Positions 1 to 5,669 of a stretch of 8,653 bases of DNA are shown here, piece after piece (within the stretch, counting starts at the first letter, position 1; each line of letters starts with the position of its first letter). Under the pieces are notes generated by a model. It made no database searches, was not told the origin of the DNA, and saw only the letters and a list, made by a program, of their open reading frames with translations. Origin of the DNA: an uncultured Clostridia bacterium (GTDB lineage: Bacteria; Bacillota; Clostridia; RUG12999). The translations under genes and the position numbers were made by a program. The stretch is from contig CALLNG010000127.1 in assembly GCA_938005345.1 (NCBI GenBank), positions 1 through 8,653 on the forward strand, read 5' to 3'.

Positions 1-1301
1 ATCCCACTGCTTCACCTGGCATATCAAATCCTGACAATTCCCGGAATCCAAATAGCTTATAGTACCGGTAAAATTCTTCCGGGCCGATTTTTTCTCCAAC
101 ACTCATTAAAACTGGGTTGCAGGAATTTACTAACCCCTGTAGAAACGTTTCTGTTCCATGTCCAGCTGTCTGCCAACAATGGATTTTGGTACCGCCAACT
201 TCTTTGTATCCCGGACAGCTATAGACATCTTGCAACGTTGTCACCTTTTCTTCCAGAGCAATTGCCGCTGTAATGAGTTTAAAGGTAGAACCCGGTTCAT
301 AGGTATCCACAACTGCTTTGTTACGCCACATTTTTTGCAGTTCTTCTGCCATGCGCGTATTATACTCTTCGTCTGGCAACTGCTCAAGCTGCTGCTGCAA
401 CTCCTGGTCCACCAATTGCCGTGGATTATTCAAATCATAATTAGGATAATTAGCCAGTGCCAAAACTTCTCCCGTCTGCGGCTGCATTACAATGGCACAG
501 GCACCTTGTTTTACTTTATTATCAATGCACGCCTGTTCGAGATTCTTTTCTACAAAATGTTGGATGGTTTCATCGATTGTTAGCACCAGACTGTTCCCAT
601 CCTCTGCACCATAGTATTTTTCATATTCAAACGGCGCCGTGGCACGGTTGTTTCCCGCTTTTACAACTTTTCCGCTAGTACCTTTCAAATATTTATCGTA
701 AATACTTTCTAGGCCTTCTAGCCCCTGGTTATCCGCGCCTGTAAACCCGATGACATGACAGGCAAAACTACCATAGGGATAGTACCGCTTTGTATCTTCT
801 ACCATGGAAATTCCAGTTAAATCATGGCCTTTCATTTCCTCTTTGGAAAGCTCATTGCCGTTTTCATCGGTTCCGCTGATATACTTCCGAATCTGACTGG
901 CCGGCTCTGACTCTACCCGTTTCTTCACATATTCAAAACGGCTATTTTTATTCAAAATGGTGCGGATGCTTTCCTGGTCCATTTGCAAAATAGAAGAGAG
1001 CGTCTGCACCACATCCTCCGTATTGCCATTTTCACGAATCGCACTTGGATCCGCTACAATGGTTTCCACGTTGGCACTTACTGCCAACTCTTTTCCGTTT
1101 CTGTCATAAATCGTGCCCCGTTTGGGCGTGATTTCCTTTTCCTGTGTCTGCTGGTCTAACGCCTGCTGTTTTAGATCTTGGCCGCGCACAAATTGCAAAT
1201 ATGCCGTCCGGCCTCCCAATGCTGTCAGCAAGGTCGCGGTGATGACCGTCATTAATATTACGCGTTGTTTCATGACATTGCCATTTTGTTTTTTTGCCAC
1301 C
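1..1301 (-). CDS. ftsI: Class B penicillin-binding protein (FtsI/PBP2B/SpoVD type), C-terminus outside window
   Basis: Peptidoglycan D,D-transpeptidase, partial: 433 residues are visible and the stop lies beyond base 1. Translation shows a short cytoplasmic start, one membrane segment at about residues 13-29, the dimerisation-domain opening RGTIYDRNGKELAVS (61-75), then a transpeptidase domain with the SxxK nucleophile motif in EPGSTFK (Ser338, Lys341) and the SxN motif Ser393-Cys394-Asn395. The third motif (KTG/KSG) and any PASTA domain would be off-window. The start is GTG at 1301, chosen because AAGGTGAT sits just upstream, whereas the in-frame ATG at 1274 has no ribosome binding site. It lies 58 bases after the ftsL-like gene, the usual place of ftsI/pbpB or spoVD in Bacillota dcw clusters. 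Family knowledge: it crosslinks septal or spore-cortex peptidoglycan together with a SEDS glycosyltransferase. Whether it is the vegetative FtsI or the sporulation paralogue SpoVD cannot be decided here; the symbol is given from position. Confidence 0.93.
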
Positions 1302-1359
1302 CTATCACCTTCTTTATCCATCACACAGCTTCTACAGATTCTCCTATTCCTATGTGTAT

Positions 1360-1824
1360 TTATGAGACAATATATTTATTCCAAAAGGTCTTGACGCTTT
1401 GTATCATTCCGCTAATAAGTCCGGTTTCTTTCTCTGTATGTAAAATTTCTGCACTGTCTTGGTTGTTCACCTCTACATAAACAACCTGGTTTTTTGTTGG
1501 TTTACTCATGCCTAGCTGTTGTGTTGCTACTTCTTCTAATTTTTTAGGGTCCAGGACTTCTTCTAATTTCAGCGTTTTTTGCTCATTGCTTGCTTCCAGC
1601 AAAAAAATCTGTTTTTGTAATGCAGCAATTTCTTGGTCTATTTCATTCAAATAAGCAAACCTCTGAATCATGACCATACTGAGTCCAAAACAAATCATAC
1701 CAACGAATACAATACTCCAACGAAATTTATGTTTCTTTTTAGGTTGAGTTTTGCGTACCGGCACAGCTCTCGTCCGCGGCTCATATTTTGGTTGTGCCAA
1801 TGGTCTGGCTAAATTATCCTGCAT
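1360..1824 (-). CDS. ftsL: FtsL-like bitopic cell division protein
   Basis: A 154-residue protein of the FtsL/DivIC type. Residues 1-34 are basic and proline-rich (predicted cytoplasmic), 35-54 form one hydrophobic membrane segment, 58-92 have heptad-like spacing of L/I suited to a coiled coil, and 91-118 contain the family-like LDPKKLEEVA, QQLGM and QVVYVEV segments. In the family, FtsL pairs with DivIC/FtsB through the coiled coil and helps activate septal peptidoglycan synthesis by the neighbouring PBP. Identification rests on topology, this weak motif and position between rsmH and the PBP gene, because FtsL sequences diverge strongly. It is longer than the roughly 120 residues common in the family: about 35 residues follow the conserved part, ending in a tail with amphipathic spacing (GLISGMIQSVKTFWNKYIVS). 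The ATG at 1824 has AGGGGG about 8-9 bases upstream. The gene starts 30 bases after rsmH ends and is surely co-transcribed. Confidence 0.88.
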   Translation of the reverse strand: MQDNLARPLAQPKYEPRTRAVPVRKTQPKKKHKFRWSIVFVGMICFGLSMVMIQRFAYLNEIDQEIAALQKQIFLLEASNEQKTLKLEEVLDPKKLEEVATQQLGMSKPTKNQVVYVEVNNQDSAEILHTEKETGLISGMIQSVKTFWNKYIVS

Positions 1825-1854
1825 CCTTTATGCCCCCTATTATCCTTTGTTTTG

Positions 1855-2787
1855 CTAAAACTTGCGAATCCCCCGAAGTTTAGCACTTCTCGCCCTGGGA
1901 TTCTGCAGCAGCTCTTCTTCTCCTGCTTGTATTGGTTTTCTTGTTATCGGCTCACCCAAAGCCCGTTTCCCGCACACACATACTGGAAATGATTTTGGAC
2001 AAGTACATCCTTCGCTCAGTTCCCTCCATACTTCTTTGACAATCCGATCCTCCAGCGAATGAAAGCTAATGACGGCTAAAATACCACCCGGTCTCAGAAT
2101 GTCAAACATATCCCGCAATGCCTGTTGCAATTTTTCGAGTTCCTGATTAACCTCAATGCGAATCGCCTGAAAAGTCCGTTTAGCAGGATGTGGCCCCTGC
2201 CTACGGTTTTTTGCAGGAATTGCCTGTTTCACAATGTCGCGGAGCTGATAGGTAGTCTGTATGGGTGCTATCTGCCGCTCCCGGCAAATAGTACGCGCAA
2301 TAGAACCAGCAAATCGCTCCTCGCCCCAATTCCGGATGACACGCACCAGTTCTTCCTCTGCATAACCATTGACGACATCATAAGCACTCTTTTTATCCTG
2401 TCTGTTCATTCGCATGTCAAGCGGCGCATCATGCATATAACTGAATCCACGTTCTCCATTGTCCAATTGATAAGACGATACACCCAAATCCAACAGCGCT
2501 CCATCCACGCCCTCCACATGTTGTTCCTGCAAAATTGCTTTGATATCCGCATAGTTTTTGTGGACGAGAATAACCTGCTCCCGGTATTCTTTCAACCGTT
2601 CTTTTGCATTTTGGATAGCTTCTTCATCCCGGTCAATTCCAATGAACATCCCTCTGCCCATACGACGGCAAATCTCCTTCGCATGCCCACAACCGCGTAA
2701 GGTACCGTCAACGTATATGCCTCCGTCATGCACCTGAAGCATGTCCAAAGTCTCACTCCACAGAACCGGCACATGGTAAAATTCCAT
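1855..2787 (-). CDS. rsmH: 16S rRNA (cytosine(1402)-N(4))-methyltransferase RsmH (MraW)
   Basis: A 310-residue SAM-dependent methyltransferase that N4-methylates C1402 in the 16S rRNA decoding centre. Family signatures run the full length: HVPVL (5-9), SAM-motif region DGTLRGCGH (27-35), the acidic DRD (52-54), DLGVSSYQLD (100-109), RGFSY followed by DAPLDMRM (113-126), HPAKRTFQAIRIEVNQEL (200-217), SFHSLEDRIVK (241-251), a CTCP/CVCGK cysteine group (C261, C263, C270, C272) and the C-terminal RSAKLR. Length is typical. The start is ATG 2787, giving MEFYHVPVL with AAAGGA about 9 bases upstream; the open frame runs on to 3000, but those 71 codons overlap mraZ and have no family counterpart. It starts 35 bases after the mraZ stop. 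Odd point: the motif normally reads DGTxGxGGH, but here the first and third glycines of the G-rich run are Arg31 and Cys33. Confidence 0.97.
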   Translation of the reverse strand: MEFYHVPVLWSETLDMLQVHDGGIYVDGTLRGCGHAKEICRRMGRGMFIGIDRDEEAIQNAKERLKEYREQVILVHKNYADIKAILQEQHVEGVDGALLDLGVSSYQLDNGERGFSYMHDAPLDMRMNRQDKKSAYDVVNGYAEEELVRVIRNWGEERFAGSIARTICRERQIAPIQTTYQLRDIVKQAIPAKNRRQGPHPAKRTFQAIRIEVNQELEKLQQALRDMFDILRPGGILAVISFHSLEDRIVKEVWRELSEGCTCPKSFPVCVCGKRALGEPITRKPIQAGEEELLQNPRARSAKLRGIRKF

Positions 2788-2822
2788 AACACATTTCCTT
2801 TCTTTATACCCCCATCTGCCAG

Positions 2823-3257
2823 TTACATGGGAATGTCCAGCCCCAAGCTTTCTGCCATTGCTTCCAAGTCCAAATCCTCCTGGCTGTTGTATTCTTCCCA
2901 GACACCACTGTCCCAAATTTCCAGCGTGCTGCCGATCCCAACGATTTTCACTTCCGGACCGATTTTTGCAAAAGCCCGAAGCTTCGGCGCAATCAAACAA
3001 CGGCCTTGTTTGTCAATTTCGCATTCCACTGCGCCACCAAGCAAATACCGCTTTAAATCACGCGTACTCTTTTTGTTGCCGGGAAGCGCCTCAAGTTTCA
3101 TGACAAGCGCGTCCCATTCCGCTTTCGTATAAATATGCAGACAACACTCCACGCCGCGCGTGATGACAAACTCTTTGCCAAGCTTTTCCCGGAATTTAGA
3201 AGGCATGATGAATCGTCCCTTTTCATCCACGCCATGTGTATATTCTCCCATGAACAT
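2823..3257 (-). CDS. mraZ: Transcriptional regulator MraZ
   Basis: A 144-residue MraZ, first gene of the dcw cluster. It has the two tandem SpoVT/AbrB-like halves expected of the family, each with its signature: MFMGEYTHGVDEKGRFIMP at the N-terminus (DEKGR 11-15) and DKQGRCLIAP in the second half (DKQGR 82-86). The C-terminus has the usual LGL ending. Family knowledge: MraZ forms ring-shaped oligomers that bind short direct repeats near its own promoter and represses its operon in Escherichia coli (activation is reported in Mycoplasma). ATG 3257 is chosen over the in-frame ATG 3251 because AAGGAGGTG lies 9 bases upstream of it and family members start MFMGEY. A sigma-A-like promoter and three GTGGAG repeats lie directly upstream, fitting autoregulation. 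Confidence 0.97.
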   Translation of the reverse strand: MFMGEYTHGVDEKGRFIMPSKFREKLGKEFVITRGVECCLHIYTKAEWDALVMKLEALPGNKKSTRDLKRYLLGGAVECEIDKQGRCLIAPKLRAFAKIGPEVKIVGIGSTLEIWDSGVWEEYNSQEDLDLEAMAESLGLDIPM

Positions 3258-3275
3258 AATTCATCACACCTCCTT
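3249..3275 (-). promoter_or_regulatory. Strong Shine-Dalgarno and start region of mraZ
   Basis: On the minus strand AAGGAGGTG is followed by nine bases and then ATG at 3257. It is the best ribosome binding site in the window and decides the first of two possible ATG codons. Confidence 0.85.
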
Positions 3276-3325
3276 GCTTGTCCTTCAATTTGATATGTCA
3301 TTTTCATTTTTCTGTCACTATGGTT

Positions 3326-3352
3326 CTCCACGAATCCTCCACTTTCCTCCAC
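3326..3352 (-). promoter_or_regulatory. Putative MraZ operator: three GTGGAG direct repeats
   Basis: Read on the minus strand, GTGGAG occurs at 3352-3347, 3342-3337 and 3331-3326, so the repeat starts are 10 and 11 bases apart, about one helical turn. Two of the copies share GTGGAGGA with AA in front. MraZ proteins are known to bind arrays of short GTG/TGGG-type direct repeats at about 10-base period near their own promoter. The array lies between the predicted transcription start (about 3365) and the mraZ start codon, so occupancy could block transcription. The match is by pattern and position only. Confidence 0.75.
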
Positions 3353-3371
3353 TTCAAACCACTATATTAGA

Positions 3372-3400
3372 ATTTTACCTTATTTTTTAGAAAAATGCAA
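3372..3400 (-). promoter_or_regulatory. Predicted sigma-A promoter of the mraZ-rsmH-ftsL-PBP operon
   Basis: On the minus strand, -35 TTGCAT (3400-3395), a 17-base spacer, and -10 TAAAAT (3377-3372). The predicted start is near 3365-3368, leaving a leader of about 110 bases. A-rich tracts just upstream could act as an UP element. A second possible -10 (TATAGT, just downstream) is less well spaced. It is the best-scoring promoter by eye in the gene-free region and is correctly placed for mraZ. Confidence 0.7.
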
Positions 3401-3431
3401 GTGTTTTTACTAAAATTTTTTCGCATTTTTC

Positions 3432-3445
3432 GTGCAAAATTGCAC
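3432..3445. promoter_or_regulatory. GTGCAA-AA-TTGCAC dyad upstream of the mraZ promoter
   Basis: Perfect 6-base inverted arms around a 2-base centre. The symmetry extends into flanking T and A runs after one mismatch, giving an imperfect palindrome of about 24 bases. It lies roughly 30 bases upstream of the predicted -35 of mraZ. Size and symmetry suit a dimeric regulator, but no known operator is recognised and chance in AT-rich DNA is possible. Confidence 0.35.
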
Positions 3446-3549
3446 AAAATTTCTTAAAACCCCTCTATACTATCTATTTTTTGAATATATTTGTTAATTA
3501 TTGTATTTTATAGTTATATTTTGGCTTCCTGTAATCAAAATGAAACAGA

Positions 3550-3566
3550 GTGGTATAAAGTGGAGG
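3550..3566 (+). promoter_or_regulatory. Possible second MraZ-like box pair, opposite orientation
   Basis: On the plus strand GTGG occurs at 3550 and again at 3560, exactly 10 bases apart; the second copy sits in AAAGTGGAGG (3557-3566). That 10-mer is identical to one inside the minus-strand operator (complement of 3336-3345). The pair faces away from mraZ about 200 bases upstream. It may be an auxiliary MraZ site or chance. Confidence 0.3.
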
Positions 3567-3672
3567 GGTTATGCAACATTCTTTTAATAGATTTGTAATG
3601 ACCCTGTGATATCTTTTCGCAAAATTGATTTATTTTTTCTTTTATATGGAATCACCCTATGTTCCAAAAATA

Positions 3673-3714
3673 GACAAAACGCCGGACCCAAATACCTGAG
3701 TCCGGCGTTTTGTC
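3673..3714. terminator. Bidirectional rho-independent terminator
   Basis: A perfect 15-base stem (3673-3687 with 3700-3714; core GCCGGAC/GTCCGGC flanked by AAAAC and GTTTT) closes a 12-base loop. On the minus strand it is followed by TATTTTTGG and on the plus strand by ACTCTATTTTTTT. It lies about 100 bases after the acetyltransferase stop and should end transcription coming from the ATPase/GNAT side before the dcw promoter. The T run on the plus strand means it could also stop any opposing transcript. Confidence 0.93.
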
Positions 3715-3815
3715 ACTCTATTTTTTTATTGATTTAATAGACAACATCGTCTTATAACCGTAATAAGTTATTTGTTAGAAACATGCCGCTACCTTCAATC
3801 AAATATTGATTTATA

Positions 3816-4283
3816 CTATAACCATTGAACAAAGGCTGTCTTGTCAGAACTACTGTACCCAGCATTCTTATAAAATCTTAATGTTGACTCCTTTTTTGAA
3901 CCAGTCAATAACATCATTTTATAGCAATTGGCTTCTTCCGCTATTGCCTTTGCATAGTTTAGGCATTCTGTAGCGTGTCCCTTCTCTCTATAATCAGCAT
4001 GCGTCACAACATTTTCGACAATTGCGTATGGTCTGATATTTCTCGTTAAATTAAGAATCACAACACATACACAGGACGAAACAATTTTTCCATCTATTTC
4101 ATTCACAACGATATGATGGTTGTTATCGTTGACAATCATGTTCCATGTCTCTTTTAAGTTTTCCGTCATCTCTGGTATGGAATCCTCATGCAAATGCAAA
4201 TATAGATTGAGTAAATCATCCAATTCATTTTCATTGATTTCTCTAACCACAATACCACCCCCAGAGATTTCTAACTTGCCCAT
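3816..4283 (-). CDS. GNAT family N-acetyltransferase
   Basis: A 155-residue single-domain GCN5-related acetyltransferase, expected to use acetyl-CoA; substrate unknown. The core is visible: an N-terminal helix rich in E/L/D (14-33), central strands, motif A VENVVTHADYREKGHA (about 89-104; the R/Q-x-x-G-x-G/A acetyl-CoA loop is REKGHA), and the closing motif FYKNAGYSSSDKTAFVQWL (137-155), usual for small GNATs. The start is uncertain. ATG 4283 has only a weak upstream signal, while GTG 4250 has GGGGGTGG four bases in front and would give a protein beginning VVREINENELDDLL, closer to how such proteins normally begin. It is 131-164 bases downstream of ntpD and ends before the strong terminator, so it may be read from the ATPase operon or from its own promoter. 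It is visibly richer in A/T than the ATPase and dcw genes, suggesting separate acquisition. Confidence 0.9.
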   Translation of the reverse strand: MGKLEISGGGIVVREINENELDDLLNLYLHLHEDSIPEMTENLKETWNMIVNDNNHHIVVNEIDGKIVSSCVCVVILNLTRNIRPYAIVENVVTHADYREKGHATECLNYAKAIAEEANCYKMMLLTGSKKESTLRFYKNAGYSSSDKTAFVQWL

Positions 4284-4302
4284 TTCTTTAGTATAAACAT
4301 GG

Positions 4303-4333
4303 TATCTTTTTATTTTTGCTCATATCTTTTTAT
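4303..4333. repeat. Two 11-base direct repeats, 20 bases apart, upstream of the GNAT gene
   Basis: TATCTTTTTAT occurs at 4303-4313 and 4323-4333 on the plus strand, a period of exactly 20 bases (about two helical turns). They lie 20-50 bases upstream of the ATG of the acetyltransferase gene, where a regulator site would be useful. The sequence is low in complexity, so chance is not excluded. Confidence 0.4.
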
Positions 4334-4364
4334 ATCGCCATAGAATAATTCAGGCGCCAAAACA

Positions 4365-4390
4365 TCAAATAACATTGTGATATTATTTGA
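4365..4390. repeat. AT-rich inverted repeat after ntpD
   Basis: TCAAATAA (4365-4372) and TTATTTGA (4383-4390) form perfect 8-base arms around a 10-base centre, starting 25 bases after the ntpD stop. The stem is nearly all A/T and lacks a strong T run on the minus strand, so it would be a poor terminator; an operator for the downstream GNAT gene is equally possible. Confidence 0.35.
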
Positions 4391-4414
4391 CATGGAAAAA
4401 TCAAACACTAATTT

Positions 4415-5050
4415 TTAAGATATGCTTTTTTTCTTTTTCAATTTATTTCGTTTTACGACTTTCAACCGGGTAAATTCTTCCCGTTCCTTTTCTTCCAACA
4501 CATTAGTGATATCCGTTACAATCGCTTCATAGCGTGGAATAATAATATTTTTCAGCGCATTTGCCCGCCGCTGTGTCTTTTTGATATTCGTCGCTAGCCG
4601 GTAAATAGCATTTTCCACTTCCGCCATCTGTTCCGTTAAAATCCGCACATCATCAAAATGCTGCTTTGCTTTATCTAGCTTCATACTAGTTCCCATAAAT
4701 CCATAGGTTGGCTTTGCATACTCTCCATGCACATCCACCTGCGGAATCTCCACTCCCATCACGCTTCGCATTTTGATACGCATTTCGTTATGAACCGGCA
4801 CTGCGCGTGACAACTGTTTCACATGCATAATACCTTCTGTAATGTTGGCTTGCTGCAACGCTTCATAAGCCTCCCGAAAGGTGGAGTCAATCTTTTTTTG
4901 CAATGCATCGGCTTTCCCCATTAGCGACATCATTTCATTGACCAAAATAGTTCTCTTTTTATCCAACAATTCATACCCCTGCTTTGACAAGCGCAGCGTA
5001 TTTTTTGCTAGAATTAAGTTCCCTTTGGTCGCAAACATCATGGTTTCCAT
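4415..5050 (-). CDS. ntpD: V-type ATPase subunit D (central stalk)
   Basis: Subunit D of the bacterial V/A-type ATPase, the long coiled-coil shaft that turns inside the A3B3 head and transmits torque to the membrane ring. From METMM the protein is 211 residues, the usual length. The N-terminal helix has TKGNLILAKNTLRLSKQGYELLDKKR-type spacing (8-33), the middle has VDVHGEYAKPTYGF (about 105-118), and the C-terminal helix carries the conserved LEEKEREEFTRLKVVK (185-200), followed by a lysine-rich tail. The start ATG 5050 is preferred over in-frame GTG 5059 because AGGGTGAAGG precedes the ATG and homologues begin about seven residues before the TKGNL segment. It follows the nitroreductase stop by 21 bases; B and D would normally be neighbours. 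Confidence 0.95.
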   Translation of the reverse strand: METMMFATKGNLILAKNTLRLSKQGYELLDKKRTILVNEMMSLMGKADALQKKIDSTFREAYEALQQANITEGIMHVKQLSRAVPVHNEMRIKMRSVMGVEIPQVDVHGEYAKPTYGFMGTSMKLDKAKQHFDDVRILTEQMAEVENAIYRLATNIKKTQRRANALKNIIIPRYEAIVTDITNVLEEKEREEFTRLKVVKRNKLKKKKSIS

Positions 5051-5071
5051 AGCCTTCACCCTACTTTTCTA

Positions 5072-5644
5072 TCACATTTCCCTCAAAATTACCTCTTCCA
5101 GCGGGCGTTTGGGTACATGCAGCACACTGTTACTATCCTTATAGTATTTCACGCTGCCCTGCCATGAATCCTCCACTGGCTGTTCCGCTTTCATCCCCAT
5201 GGACACAACGCCAATCAATTTTTCTGTCTCCTTTAATCCGAGCAATTCACTCACTCGTACATAGTCTACAGAGCCCATCCAGCAACAACCTATGCCGTCT
5301 GCCTCTGCTGCCAGCAACAAGTTTTCCATGGCTGCACCCGCATCCAGCTCGTATCCCGCCTGTTTAATTTTCAAATCCACGATTTGCGCAATATATGCGG
5401 TGGGACGTTCTCCTGGCCCCGGTGTACCTTCCGGCGCCAAATAGGCAGCCCAGCGCACAAGACCAAATAATTGATCCACTATTTCTTTTTTCTGAATGAT
5501 CACATATTTCAGCGGCTGGAGATTGGCACCGGAAGGCGCAAGTCTCGCCGCATCAACATACCGGCGCAACTGTTCCGCTGTAAGCGGCTGCTGCCCAAAA
5601 CGTCGGATGGTGCGGCGCTGTTGTATTGTCTGGTACGTATCCAT
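5072..5644 (-). CDS. Nitroreductase family FMN-dependent oxidoreductase inside the V-ATPase operon
   Basis: A 190-residue cytoplasmic flavoprotein of the nitroreductase fold, expected to bind FMN and use NAD(P)H; the true substrate is unknown. Visible signatures are the N-terminal RRTIRRF (10-16), where the arginines contact FMN phosphate, PSGANLQP (37-44), the helix DAGAAMENLLLAAEADGIG (101-119) followed by CCWMGS, the usual dimer/FMN segment, and a C-terminal segment KYYKDSNSVLHVPKRPLEE typical of the small subfamily. ATG 5644 has AAAGGGGAC about eight bases upstream. It begins 25 bases after ntpB ends and stops 21 bases before ntpD, the same tight spacing as ntpA-ntpB, so it is almost certainly co-transcribed with the ATPase. 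The frame is intact and base composition resembles its neighbours, so it does not look like a recent or decaying insertion. No link between its activity and the ATPase is known to me. Confidence 0.94.
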   Translation of the reverse strand: MDTYQTIQQRRTIRRFGQQPLTAEQLRRYVDAARLAPSGANLQPLKYVIIQKKEIVDQLFGLVRWAAYLAPEGTPGPGERPTAYIAQIVDLKIKQAGYELDAGAAMENLLLAAEADGIGCCWMGSVDYVRVSELLGLKETEKLIGVVSMGMKAEQPVEDSWQGSVKYYKDSNSVLHVPKRPLEEVILREM

Positions 5645-5669
5645 CTCTTTTGTCCCCTTTTGCTAATGC

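Larger units (their letters stand above)
3401..3672. other. AT-rich intergenic region without a convincing gene
   Basis: This is the upstream part of the roughly 415-base stretch between mraZ and the terminator. No reading frame with a family resemblance is present. It contains the GTGCAA/TTGCAC dyad, a plus-strand pair of GTGG repeats (3550-3566), and AT-rich segments that offer several weak promoter-like hexamers on both strands, for example plus-strand TTGTTA (3491-3496), 18 bases, TATATT (3515-3520). Confidence 0.6.

Noticed and set aside
158..1480. Plus-strand open frames of 70-140 codons opposite the PBP and ftsL genes
   Set aside because: They are antisense to well-supported genes and their translations show no recognisable domains or ordered composition.
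2125..2700. 191-codon plus-strand open frame opposite rsmH
   Set aside because: The minus strand encodes a fully motif-supported methyltransferase here; the antisense translation resembles no family.
2788..3000. 71-codon in-frame extension of the RsmH reading frame
   Set aside because: It overlaps mraZ in another frame, has no RsmH family counterpart, and the ATG at 2787 has a proper ribosome binding site and gives the standard MEFYHVPVL start.
3458..3570. AACCCCTC and GAGGGGTT as long-distance inverted repeats
   Set aside because: Only 8 bases long and about 100 bases apart; such matches are expected by chance and no structure joins them.
3571..3609. 12-codon plus-strand frame behind GGAGGGG
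   Set aside because: Too short and with a too-close ribosome binding site to support as a gene; mentioned only within the possible short transcript.
3797..3811. AATCAA-ATA-TTGATT inverted repeat just after the acetyltransferase stop
   Set aside because: The A/T-rich 6-base arms and 3-base loop are too weak, and the strong terminator lies close downstream.
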